Source of the DNA: Brevundimonas sp. | Lineage (GTDB): Bacteria > Pseudomonadota > Alphaproteobacteria > Caulobacterales > Caulobacteraceae | Assembly (NCBI RefSeq): GCF_027484365.1 | Contig: NZ_JAIXTC010000015.1 | Coordinates: 62,001-126,000 of the forward strand | Length of the DNA: 64,000 nucleotides | Reading direction: 5' to 3' | Shown here: in pieces, positions 14,618 to 22,934 of the stretch | Position numbering within the stretch: position 1 is the first letter of the stretch | Layout: each line of letters opens with the position of its first letter | Position numbers and translations under genes: made by a program | The notes under the pieces: generated by a model | The model's database searches: none | Seen by the model: only the letters and a program-made list of their open reading frames with translations | What the model was told of the DNA's origin: nothing

Positions 14618-16044
14618 GCGGCGGCTTCTTCAGTCTGGGTACGCAGGTAACGGTCGATCTCGGCGGCGGCGTCCTGACCGTCGCGGACGGCCCAGACGAC
14701 GAGGGAGGCGCCGCGCACGGCATCACCGGCGGCATAGACGCCGGGCAGGGAGGTGGCGAAGCCCGAGCGGGCGGTCGCCACCGTGTTCCACTCTGTCAGG
14801 CTGAGGTCGTCGTGGTGGGCGGCGAACGCTTCGGGTTCAAAGCCGAGGGCCTCAATGACCATGTCGGCGGGCAGGTCGAAGTCGCCGCCGGGGACGGGCA
14901 CGATGTCACGGCGCTTGCCGAACTCGGGCTCGGACAGGGTCATGCGTGCTGCGCGGACAGCCGAGGTCGAGCCGCCCTTCGACATCAGGGCCTTGGGCGC
15001 GCCGAGCCATTCGAAGACGACGCCTTCTTCCTCGGCGTTGGAGACCTCCCGGGCCGAGCCCGGCATGTTCTCGCGATCGCGGCGGTAGAGGCAGGTGACG
15101 CTGGCCGCGCCCTGGCGGATCGCGGTACGGACGCAGTCCATGGCCGTGTCGCCGCCGCCGATGACGACGACGTTTCGACCGCTGGCGTGATGCCAGGTGT
15201 CGTTGTCGGCCTCGCCGAGGTCGCGGCGGTTCTGATGGATCAGGAACTCCAGGGCCGGAATGGTCGAGCCCGGGCCGACACCGGGCGCCTGGAGCGCCCG
15301 GGCCTGATAGACGCCCATGGCCAGAAGCACAGCATCATGTCGCTCGCGCAGTTCGGCCAGGGTGACGTCCGTCCCGACATCGCAGTTGGTGACGAACTCC
15401 ACGCCGCCGTCGATCAGCCGGTCGATGCGGCGCTGCACGACGCGCTTCTCCAGCTTGAAGCCGGGGATGCCGTAGGTCAGGAGGCCGCCCGGACGGTCGT
15501 GGCGATCGTAGACGGTGACCTGATAGCCCTGTTCGCGCAGCCGGTCGGCGGCGGCCATCCCGGCCGGACCGGCGCCGACGATGCCGACGGACTGGCCGCG
15601 CTCATGCAGGGGGCGGATCGGTTCGACCCAGCCGTTGTCGAAGGCGGTGTCGCCGATGAAGGCCTCGACCGAGCCGATGGTCACGGCTTCCCAGCCGGAT
15701 TGGTTCAGGGTGCAGGACCCCTCGCAAAGGCGGTCCTGCGGACAGATGCGACCGCAGATCTCGGGCATGGTCGAGGTCGCCGAGGCGATCTTCCAGGCCT
15801 CGCGCATCTCGTCCTCCGCCGACAGGCCCAGCCAGTCGGGGATGTTGTTCTGGAGCGGGCAGGCGTTCTGGCAGAAGGGCACGCCGCAGTCGGTGCAGCG
15901 CCCGGCCTGGACCTCGACGTTTTCCGTGGTCGGTTTGACGATGATCTCGCCGAAATCCTGCACGCGCACCGAAGCGTCCGCCTTGGGCAGGCGGCGTGGT
16001 TGAACGACGAACCCCTGGGGTCCGGATGGGCCTTTCTGTTGCAT
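14614..16044 (-). CDS. gltD: Glutamate synthase small subunit
   Basis: Beta subunit, 476 residues; it passes electrons from NADPH through FAD and iron-sulfur clusters to GltB. The N-terminal cluster region shows CTDCGVPFCQNACPLQNNIP and a second cysteine group, CGRICPQDRLCEGSC. Two Rossmann motifs follow: GAGPAGMAAAD for FAD and VVIGGGDTAMDC for NADPH. It is the first gene of gltD-gltB-amt. A second ATG eight bases upstream lies in another frame and is not used. The gap behind it (16045-16164) contains a strong hairpin, so the operon promoter must lie in that 120-bp stretch. Confidence 0.97.
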
Positions 16045-16080
16045 GGCAACATATAAAGCGTCGCCGGTCGCCTAGAGCAA

Positions 16081-16109
16081 ATGATTTCCCCGTTCCGGGG
16101 TCAAATCAT
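16081..16109. terminator. Nested hairpin between gltD and the efflux operon
   Basis: ATGATTT (16081-16087) pairs with AAATCAT (16103-16109), and inside them CCCCG pairs with CGGGG around a 3-base loop. It lies just beyond the end of the outer-membrane factor gene (stop 16165, minus strand) and upstream of gltD. It could therefore terminate the efflux transcript. No clear T-run follows on the minus strand, so a dispersed palindromic repeat is an alternative. Confidence 0.5.
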
Positions 16110-16164
16110 GTGTCATGCGCATGAAATGACCTCGAAATGAGAACCGTTCGCGGTTTTGTTCGCC

Positions 16165-17607
16165 TCAGCCCTGGTCCCAGCCGCCAGCCAGCGCCTTGAA
16201 CAGGGCGATCTGGTAGGTGGTCACCAGCGCATCGGACAGGGCCAGGGTGGCATCGGCGCCGGCGAGGGTGCGCTCCGCGTCCAGCACGGTCAGGAAGCTG
16301 TCGGCCCCGGCGTCGAATCTCAGGCGGGCCAGACGGGCGGCGTTGGCGGCCTGGTCCCGCGCCTCGGTCAGGGCCGCGCGTCGGTCCAGTTCGTTGGCGT
16401 AGTTGGTCAGGGCCGTCTCGGTCTCCTGCAGCGCCAGCAACACGGTCTGGTCGAAATTCGCCAGGGCCGCGTCGGTGCGGGCGTCGGCGGCTTCGATCCG
16501 GGCGCGCGCGGCCAGGACGTTGGGGAAGCTCCAGCTGATCAGGGGGCCGAACGAGAACCGGTAGGACGCATCATCGCCGAGGTCGCCGGCCTCCAGCGCC
16601 GTCGAGCCTATCGATCCACCCAGTGAGACAGTCGGGAAGAGCGAGGCGGTGGCGACGTTCACCCGCGCGGCCGCCCCGGCCAGGGCGCGCTCCGCCTGGC
16701 GGATGTCGGGGCGACGGGCCAGCAGGGCCGCGCCGTCGCCGACCGGGATCGGCTGTGAAAGCTGCGGGGGACGCTGGCACGATCGGGCGGCCTGGGACGC
16801 CTCTGCCGGGGTGACGCCGGTCAGTGTGGCCAGACGATACAGGGCGCCGTCACGCTGGGCCCGAAGGCTCGGCAACTGGGCGCGTGTCGAGGCCAGAGCG
16901 GCCTGGGCGCGAGCCGTGTCGAGTCCGGTTCCTGCGCCGCCTTCCAGCAGGCGCTGGGTCAGGTCGGCCGTGTTCTGCTGCAGACCGATGGTCCGTTCCG
17001 CGACCGCGATCTGGGCGTTGGCGGAACAGGCGTCGGCATAGGCGCGGGCGGTCTCGGCGGCCACGGTGACGCGGACGATGTCGAGCGCCGCGGCCTGGGC
17101 CTCCGCGTCTGCGGTCGCGGCGCGGATGGTTGAGGCCACCCGACCGAACAGATCGACCTCATAGGCGGCGTCGAGGCCGACCGAATAGGCGTCGGTCTCC
17201 GGCGCGTTTTGTCCGGCGGCCAGGCCGGGCGTCGTCGCGGCCGAGGCGCGGCTGCGGGTCGCCGAGCCTGACGCGGAGGTCGTCGGGAACAGTCCCGAGC
17301 GGGCTTCCGACAGGCTGGCCCGGACGGCGCGCAGATTGGCGACGGCCGCTTCGAGCTCGTTGTTCTGCGCGAACGCCTGTTCGATCAGACCGTCCAGCGT
17401 CGGGTCATCATAGAGCCGCCACCAGTCGCTGCGCGCCTCCGCCGTCGAGGTCGCGCCGTTGGCGGACCCGAGCGGCGAACTTACGAAGGCGCCCGACGCG
17501 AGGGGGGGGAGAGGGGCGTCGGGCGCCTTCGGCCCGACCGCGCAGGCCGCCAACAGGGCGGAGGCGGCGCACGCGGTCAGGAGGGGGGTGAGGAGGCGGG
17601 AAGTCAT
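16165..17607 (-). CDS. RND efflux outer-membrane factor (NodT/OprM family lipoprotein)
   Basis: TolC-like exit duct, 480 residues. It has a signal peptide with lipobox LLAACAVGP, two repeated outer-membrane-efflux domains rich in Ala/Leu coiled-coil helices (for example NNELEAAVANLRAVRASLSEARSGLFP), and the family signature ALLARRPDIRQAERALAGAAARVNVA. The start at 17607 overlaps the pump gene stop as ATGA. A longer in-frame extension to 18252 is only a shadow of the pump gene. It is the last gene of the adaptor-pump-channel operon. Substrate unknown, probably hydrophobic toxicants. Confidence 0.94.
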   Translation of the reverse strand: MTSRLLTPLLTACAASALLAACAVGPKAPDAPLPPLASGAFVSSPLGSANGATSTAEARSDWWRLYDDPTLDGLIEQAFAQNNELEAAVANLRAVRASLSEARSGLFPTTSASGSATRSRASAATTPGLAAGQNAPETDAYSVGLDAAYEVDLFGRVASTIRAATADAEAQAAALDIVRVTVAAETARAYADACSANAQIAVAERTIGLQQNTADLTQRLLEGGAGTGLDTARAQAALASTRAQLPSLRAQRDGALYRLATLTGVTPAEASQAARSCQRPPQLSQPIPVGDGAALLARRPDIRQAERALAGAAARVNVATASLFPTVSLGGSIGSTALEAGDLGDDASYRFSFGPLISWSFPNVLAARARIEAADARTDAALANFDQTVLLALQETETALTNYANELDRRAALTEARDQAANAARLARLRFDAGADSFLTVLDAERTLAGADATLALSDALVTTYQIALFKALAGGWDQG

Positions 17608-20600
17608 GCGGCGTCTCCCGTGCGCGGCGCGTTGAGCGCCGGCGTGGAGTGGATGGCGTCGTCCGAAGGCGCGCTGGTGGTCGTCGGGGTGACGCTCCGG
17701 GCCGAGGGACGCTGCGGGATGCGCGAGGCGAGGCCCCGGCAGATCACATAGAAGACCGGCGTGAACAGCAGGCCGAACACGGTCACCCCGATCATGCCGA
17801 AGAAGACCGCCGCCCCGAGGGAGCGACGCATCTCTGCGCCGGCGCCCTCGGCCAGCACCAGGGGCAGGACGCCCAGGATGAAGGCGAAGGAGGTCATCAG
17901 GATCGGGCGCAGGCGGGTCCGGGCGGCCGCGACGGCGGCGTCCCAGCGGTCGAGGCCTTGCTCGTCCTCGTTCTGCTTGGCGAACTCGACGATCAGGATG
18001 GCGTTCTTGGCCGCCAGGGCGATCAGCACCACCAGTCCGACCTGGACCAGGATGTTGTTGTCGAGGCCGAGGGCGTTGACCCCCAGCATGGCCGCCAGCA
18101 GGCACATCGGCACGATCAGGATGACCGCCAGCGGAAGCGTGAAGGCTTCGTACTGGGCGGCGAGCACCAGGAAGACCAGAAGCACCGCGACCACGAAGAT
18201 GATCGTCGCGCCGCCTGAGGCCTGCTTCTCCTGGAAGGCCAGACCCGTCCACTCGTAGGAGAAGCCCGGCGGCAGGGTGGCGGCCGCCATGTTCTCCATG
18301 ATGCCGATCGCCGTCCCCGACGAGACGCCCGGCGCGCCCTGGCCCTGCAACTCGGCCGCCGGGAACAGGTTGTAGCGCACGATCCGGGACGGGCCGGAGC
18401 TCTCGCGGAAGGTGGCGACCGACCCGAGGGGCACCATGGCGCCCGAGGCCGAACGGACCTTCAGGTTGGCGATGTCGGCCATGTCGTCGCGATAGGCCGG
18501 CTCGGCCTGGGCCGTCACCCGGAAGGTGCGGCCCAGCATGTTGAAGTCATTGACGTAGGACGAACCCAGATAGATCCCCATCGTGTTAAACACGTCGGAG
18601 GGCTGGACCCCCATCATCAGGGCGCGATCACGGTCGACGTCGGCTTCGACGCGCGGCGAGGCGGTGTTGTAGGTCGAGAAGACCTGCTGCACCTCGGTCG
18701 GAGCCTGGGCCGCGGCGCCCATCATGGCGTAGGTCGCGCCTTCCAGCGCGCCGTAGCCTGCCCCCGTCCTGTCCTGGATCATCATCGAGAAGCCGTTGCC
18801 GTTGCCCAGCCCCTGAATGGACGGAGGCGCGATGACGAAGATATTGGCGTTCTGGATGCCCTGGGCCGCGCCGGTGATGGCGCCCGCCAGAGCCGTCGCC
18901 GTCGTCTCCCGCGTCGTCCGGTCGCTGAACTCGTTCAGGCGCACGAAGATGGTCGCGGCGTTGGAGCCGAACGAGAAGCTGGTTCCGTCCAGGCCGGAGA
19001 AGGCCACGGTGCCGTCGACGCCCTCGGTGCCTTCGATGATCTCGCGGGCGCTGGTCATCACCGCATTGGTGCGCTCCAGGGACGACCCGGCCGGCAGCTG
19101 GATCACGCCGATCAGGAAGCCCTGATCCTGGTCCGGGATGAAGCCGGACGGGGTGTCGATCAGGCGCCAGGCCGTGAGGCCCAGCAGGCCGGCGTAGACG
19201 ACCAGAATCACCGCGACCGTGCGCACCAGACGGGCGGTCAGACGGCCATATTTCTGCGACAGCCAGTCGAAGCCGTCGTTGAACTTCCGACCCGCCCAGC
19301 CGCCGTAGTAACGAGCCTTGCCCAGAAGGGTCGTCGGACGCGCCGCATGCTCGTCATGCTCGTCGTGCGGTTTCAGCAGCAGGGCCGCCATGGCCGGCGA
19401 AAGGGTCAGGGATACGAACAGCGACACGACGGTCGCGGCGGCAATCGTCACGGCGAACTGGCGATAGAAGATGCCGGGGATCCCGGGCACGAACATGGTC
19501 GGAACGAACACCGCGACCAGCACCAGGCCGATGGCGATCAGGGCGCCCGACACCTCCTGCATGGATTTGTAGGCGGCATCCTTGGGCGACAGGCCTTCGC
19601 GGATGTAGCGCTCCACATTCTCGACCACGACGATGGCGTCATCGACCACGATCCCGACCGCGAGCACGAGGGCCAGCAGGGACAGGGAGTTGATGGAATA
19701 GCCGAGCGCCAGTTGCACAGCGAAGGTGGCGACGAGGGCGATGGGGATGGCGACGATCGGGATGATGGCCGCGCGCCAGGACTGCAGGAAGATGAGGACG
19801 ACGAGCACGACCAGGATGATCGCCTCGATCAGGGTGTGCTGCACCGACTCGACCGAGGCGGCGACGAACTCTGTCGGGTTGTAGGGAATGCCGATCTCGA
19901 GTCCCTGGGGCGCGTCGGCCTTGATGGCCTCGATTTCTGCGATCACCCGTTCGGCGGTGCCCAGGGCATTGGCTCCCGGTTGTTGAACGATCGCGATACC
20001 GACGCCGCGCACGCCGTCGAAATAGCCCTGGATGCCGTAGTCCTGAGCGCCGAGTTCGACACGGGCCACGTCGCGAACCCGGGTGACCCGGCCCTCGGCG
20101 TCGGTCTTGATGACGATCTCGGCGAACTCGTCGGGATTGGACAGGCGACCCTGGACCTGGATCGGCTGCTGGAAGGCGGAGGCGTTGGTGGCGAACGGCG
20201 GCTGGCCGATCGAGCCGGCGGCGGCCTGGATGTTCTGGCCGCGAAGGGCGCTGACGATATCGGTCGCGTTCAGGCCGCGTGCGGCGGCCTTGGCCGGGTC
20301 AATCCAGACGCGCATCGAATAGTTGCCGCCGCCGAAGATGGTGACATTGCCCACGCCTTCGATGCGCAGAAGACGATCGCGCAGGGTCGAGTTGGCGTAG
20401 TTGCCGACGTAGTCGTTGTTCAGGACGTTCCCGGGCGAGGTCAGGCCCAGGATCATCAGGAAGCCGGATTCCTGCTTGTTCACGACCACGCCGACCTGGC
20501 GCACGGCCTCGGGCAGGCGGGGTTCGGCCAGGGCCACGCGGTTCTGGACCAGCACCTGGGCCGAATCGAGATCCGTGCCGGGCTGGAAGGTCACGGTGAT

Positions 20601-20873
20601 CGCCACCGCGCCGTCAGAGGTCGAGGACGACGAGAGGTAGAGCATGCCCTCGACGCCGTTCACCTCCTGCTCGATCGGGGCGGCGACGGTCTCGGCCAGG
20701 GTCTCGGCCGATGCACCGGCGTAGGCGGTGTTGATGGTGATCGTGGGCGGCGCGATCTCCGGGTACTGCGCCAGCGGCAGCAGCGGATAGGCGAAGACGC
20801 CGACGAGGGTGATGAACACCGACAGGACGGCCGCGAAGATCGGCCTGTCGATGAAGAAGCGTGAAATGTTCAT
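17604..20873 (-). CDS. RND multidrug efflux pump, inner-membrane transporter (AcrB/HAE1 family)
   Basis: Proton-driven pump, 1089 residues, slightly longer than AcrB because of a Ser/Thr/Pro-rich tail of about 40 residues. It opens with the canonical MNISRFFIDRPIFA helix. The paired aspartates in TM4 (GIVVDDAIVVVENVER) serve proton relay. The two large periplasmic loops and the SFAFILGVLPLVLAEGAGAEMRRSLG repeat segment are present. It lies 10 bp after the adaptor gene and overlaps the channel gene by ATGA. The expected partner repressor on the far side of the adaptor gene is interrupted (22263-22829), which bears directly on how strongly this pump is expressed. Confidence 0.97.
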   Translation of the reverse strand: MNISRFFIDRPIFAAVLSVFITLVGVFAYPLLPLAQYPEIAPPTITINTAYAGASAETLAETVAAPIEQEVNGVEGMLYLSSSSTSDGAVAITVTFQPGTDLDSAQVLVQNRVALAEPRLPEAVRQVGVVVNKQESGFLMILGLTSPGNVLNNDYVGNYANSTLRDRLLRIEGVGNVTIFGGGNYSMRVWIDPAKAAARGLNATDIVSALRGQNIQAAAGSIGQPPFATNASAFQQPIQVQGRLSNPDEFAEIVIKTDAEGRVTRVRDVARVELGAQDYGIQGYFDGVRGVGIAIVQQPGANALGTAERVIAEIEAIKADAPQGLEIGIPYNPTEFVAASVESVQHTLIEAIILVVLVVLIFLQSWRAAIIPIVAIPIALVATFAVQLALGYSINSLSLLALVLAVGIVVDDAIVVVENVERYIREGLSPKDAAYKSMQEVSGALIAIGLVLVAVFVPTMFVPGIPGIFYRQFAVTIAAATVVSLFVSLTLSPAMAALLLKPHDEHDEHAARPTTLLGKARYYGGWAGRKFNDGFDWLSQKYGRLTARLVRTVAVILVVYAGLLGLTAWRLIDTPSGFIPDQDQGFLIGVIQLPAGSSLERTNAVMTSAREIIEGTEGVDGTVAFSGLDGTSFSFGSNAATIFVRLNEFSDRTTRETTATALAGAITGAAQGIQNANIFVIAPPSIQGLGNGNGFSMMIQDRTGAGYGALEGATYAMMGAAAQAPTEVQQVFSTYNTASPRVEADVDRDRALMMGVQPSDVFNTMGIYLGSSYVNDFNMLGRTFRVTAQAEPAYRDDMADIANLKVRSASGAMVPLGSVATFRESSGPSRIVRYNLFPAAELQGQGAPGVSSGTAIGIMENMAAATLPPGFSYEWTGLAFQEKQASGGATIIFVVAVLLVFLVLAAQYEAFTLPLAVILIVPMCLLAAMLGVNALGLDNNILVQVGLVVLIALAAKNAILIVEFAKQNEDEQGLDRWDAAVAAARTRLRPILMTSFAFILGVLPLVLAEGAGAEMRRSLGAAVFFGMIGVTVFGLLFTPVFYVICRGLASRIPQRPSARSVTPTTTSAPSDDAIHSTPALNAPRTGDAA

Positions 20874-20883
20874 GCGCCTGGCC

Positions 20884-22098
20884 TCAGTCGCCGACGGTGA
20901 CGGATTGCGTCAGGGCGCCGGCGGAGGTGCCGGTCGCGGCTGGCGGCGCGTAGGTGGTCGGGACGGATTCCGGGCGTGGCTGGCGCGTGATGCGGCCGTT
21001 GGTCGGGGCTACCTTCATGCCTGGCATGGCGCGTTGCAGCCCGTCGATGATGATCCGGTCGGTCGGACGGATGCCCGAGCGCACGACGCGAAGCCCGTCG
21101 ACGAGCGGTCCCAACTGGACCGGCGTCGGAGTGACCGATCCGTCGGCGTTGACGACCGAGACGACGCGGCGGGCCTGATCCGTGCCGATGGCGGAATCCG
21201 GAACCAGAAGGGCGTCATAGGCGCCGGCACCGGCGACCCGGGCCTGGGCGAACATGCCCGGCTTCAGGAAGCCGTCGCCGTTCGGGATGACCGCGCGCAG
21301 ACGGATGGTGCCCGAGGCGGCGTCGACGGCGTTGTCGGTGAAGTCGAGCGTGCCCGTACGGGTGAAGTCGCTCTCGTCCTGCAGGCGGATGCGGACCGGC
21401 GCCGAACGGCCGGCGCGGGCGTCGCGCTGATATTTGAGCAGCAGGGCCTCGGAGCCCTCGAACACGAAATAGATCGGCGAGGACGAGACGATGGTCGTCA
21501 GGACGTCGGCGGCGGACGAACCGCCGGCGATCACATTGCCCGGATCGACACGCCGGTCCGACACACGGCCCGAGGCCGGCGCGGTGACGCGGGTGAACTC
21601 GAGTTCCAGCTGACGGGCGCGGACGGCCGCCTGGGCGGAGGCGACCGAAGCTTCGGCCATCTGGACGGCGCCCCTGTTGGTGTCGACCTCGGCTTGACTG
21701 ACGGCCTGACTGGCGAGCAGGCCTTCGGAGCGGGTCAGGTTGGTGCGAGCCAGCGTCAGTTGCGCCTGGGCCTGGTTGAGGGCCGCACGGGCCGAGGCCA
21801 GCTGGGCCTGGGCCGGACGCTGATCCAGGGTGAACAGCAGCTGGCCGCGCTGGACATAGTCGCCGTCCCGGAAGTGAACGGACTGGATGAAGCCGCCGAC
21901 GCGGGCGCGGACCTCGACGGACGAGGTGGCCTCGAAACGACCGGTGAAGTCGTCCCAGTCCACAATGCGTTCGGCGAGGGGCACGGCCACGGTGACCGGC
22001 GCGGCGGGCGGCGGGCCCTGCGCTTCCGAACGTTGCGAGCAGCCGTAAAGCGCGCCCGTCACGAGGACGGACACGGCGAAGATCTTCAGCCTGCGCAT
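20884..22098 (-). CDS. RND efflux periplasmic adaptor (membrane fusion protein, AcrA-like)
   Basis: Adaptor linking pump and outer-membrane duct, 404 residues. Lipoprotein signal with lipobox GALYGC. Ordered domains: a beta-barrel/lipoyl start (VEVRARVGGFIQSVHFRDGDYVQRGQLLFTLD), an alpha-hairpin rich in Ala/Gln/Leu (residues about 110-175), then the second lipoyl half (FTRVTAPASGRVSDRRVDPGNVI) and a C-terminal proximal domain. First gene of the three-gene operon. Upstream on the minus strand is a perfect TTGACA (22213-22208) flanked by an inverted repeat, giving a plausible regulated promoter. Confidence 0.95.
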   Translation of the reverse strand: MRRLKIFAVSVLVTGALYGCSQRSEAQGPPPAAPVTVAVPLAERIVDWDDFTGRFEATSSVEVRARVGGFIQSVHFRDGDYVQRGQLLFTLDQRPAQAQLASARAALNQAQAQLTLARTNLTRSEGLLASQAVSQAEVDTNRGAVQMAEASVASAQAAVRARQLELEFTRVTAPASGRVSDRRVDPGNVIAGGSSAADVLTTIVSSSPIYFVFEGSEALLLKYQRDARAGRSAPVRIRLQDESDFTRTGTLDFTDNAVDAASGTIRLRAVIPNGDGFLKPGMFAQARVAGAGAYDALLVPDSAIGTDQARRVVSVVNADGSVTPTPVQLGPLVDGLRVVRSGIRPTDRIIIDGLQRAMPGMKVAPTNGRITRQPRPESVPTTYAPPAATGTSAGALTQSVTVGD

Positions 22099-22167
22099 GC
22101 GCGCAATCTCCCTTGAGGGGCGAATTCCCGGTCTGGCGAAACGCGGGTAAGCGGGGGAGGATGCCCG

Positions 22168-22224
22168 GTCATCGCCTGATGACTTTCATGTGGCGATCGG
22201 GCACGCTTGTCAACAGGCGATGAC
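22168..22224. promoter_or_regulatory. Inverted repeat flanking the efflux operon promoter (candidate repressor operator)
   Basis: GTCATCGCCTG at 22168-22178 and its exact reverse complement at 22214-22224 bracket a minus-strand promoter candidate. The perfect -35 TTGACA lies at 22213-22208, touching one arm, and a weak -10 (CATGAA, complement of 22185-22190) after a 17-base spacer lies near the other. The arms are 46 bp apart centre to centre, about four helical turns, in the divergent gap between the adaptor gene and the broken tetR gene. TetR-family repressors typically bind such sites; binding here is inference. Confidence 0.5.
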
Positions 22225-22262
22225 ATGGCCATACCGGTCCAACGATTATCTCGGAGATCACG

Positions 22263-22829
22263 TTGAGTTTCGCCGTTTGCCATCGACCCCGGAACGCAGC
22301 GGCCACCCGCAGTGCGATTCTCGACGCGGCCAGCAAACGGTTCGCGGCCGAGAGCTACGACTAGGTGGGGATGCGCGACATCGCCAGGGACGTCGGCGTC
22401 GATCCAGCCCTGATCTCCCGCTATTTCGGCTCAAAGGAAGATCTGTTCCGCGCCGTGCTGGACGGCTGCGACGGCAAGGATCTGATGGAAGGCGACCGTT
22501 CGACCTTCGGCGAGCGGATGGCCGACGACCTGGTCTATGGCCCCTCCAAGGATGAAGACCTGGCCTGGCTGCTGATCATGCTGAAGTCGGCCGGCTCGCC
22601 CAAGGCGGCCGAAATCGTCCAGCAACAGTCGACCGAATGCTTCTACCAGCCCTTCACCGAGTGGCTGGGCGGCCCGGATGCACCGATCCGCGCCCGCATT
22701 CTCGCCGGTATCCTGATGGGCGTGGCGGTTGGCCGCGATCTGTCCGGCGGCATGAAACTGTCGGCTGAGGAGTGTGAACGCATGAAGGCGCGCCTCGCCC
22801 CCATGCTGCAGGAACTCGTCGACGGCTGA
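22263..22829 (+). pseudogene. TetR/AcrR-family repressor interrupted by an in-frame amber codon
   Basis: From a TTG at 22263 (GGAGAT seven bases upstream) the frame reads a classic TetR N-terminus, ATRSAILDAASKRFAAESYD, then meets TAG at 22362-22364. It continues without shift as VGMRDIARDVGVDPALISRYFGSKEDLFRAVL and on to a TGA at 22829. The stop replaces one residue at the turn after helix 1 of the DNA-binding domain. Reinitiation at GTG 22365 or ATG 22371 would give 152-154 residues lacking helix 1. It is divergent from the RND operon, so it is the presumed local repressor. A sequencing error or amber suppression would restore about 188 residues. Confidence 0.85.
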
Positions 22830-22934
22830 ACCTCATCCCCCGACATCGCCGGACGTTGGTCTGGCGATGCTTGCGCGTCTTCCATCAGCCTCTAAGGTTC
22901 ATCTCTGCTTTTGGGTTTGGTTCGAGAGTCTCGC

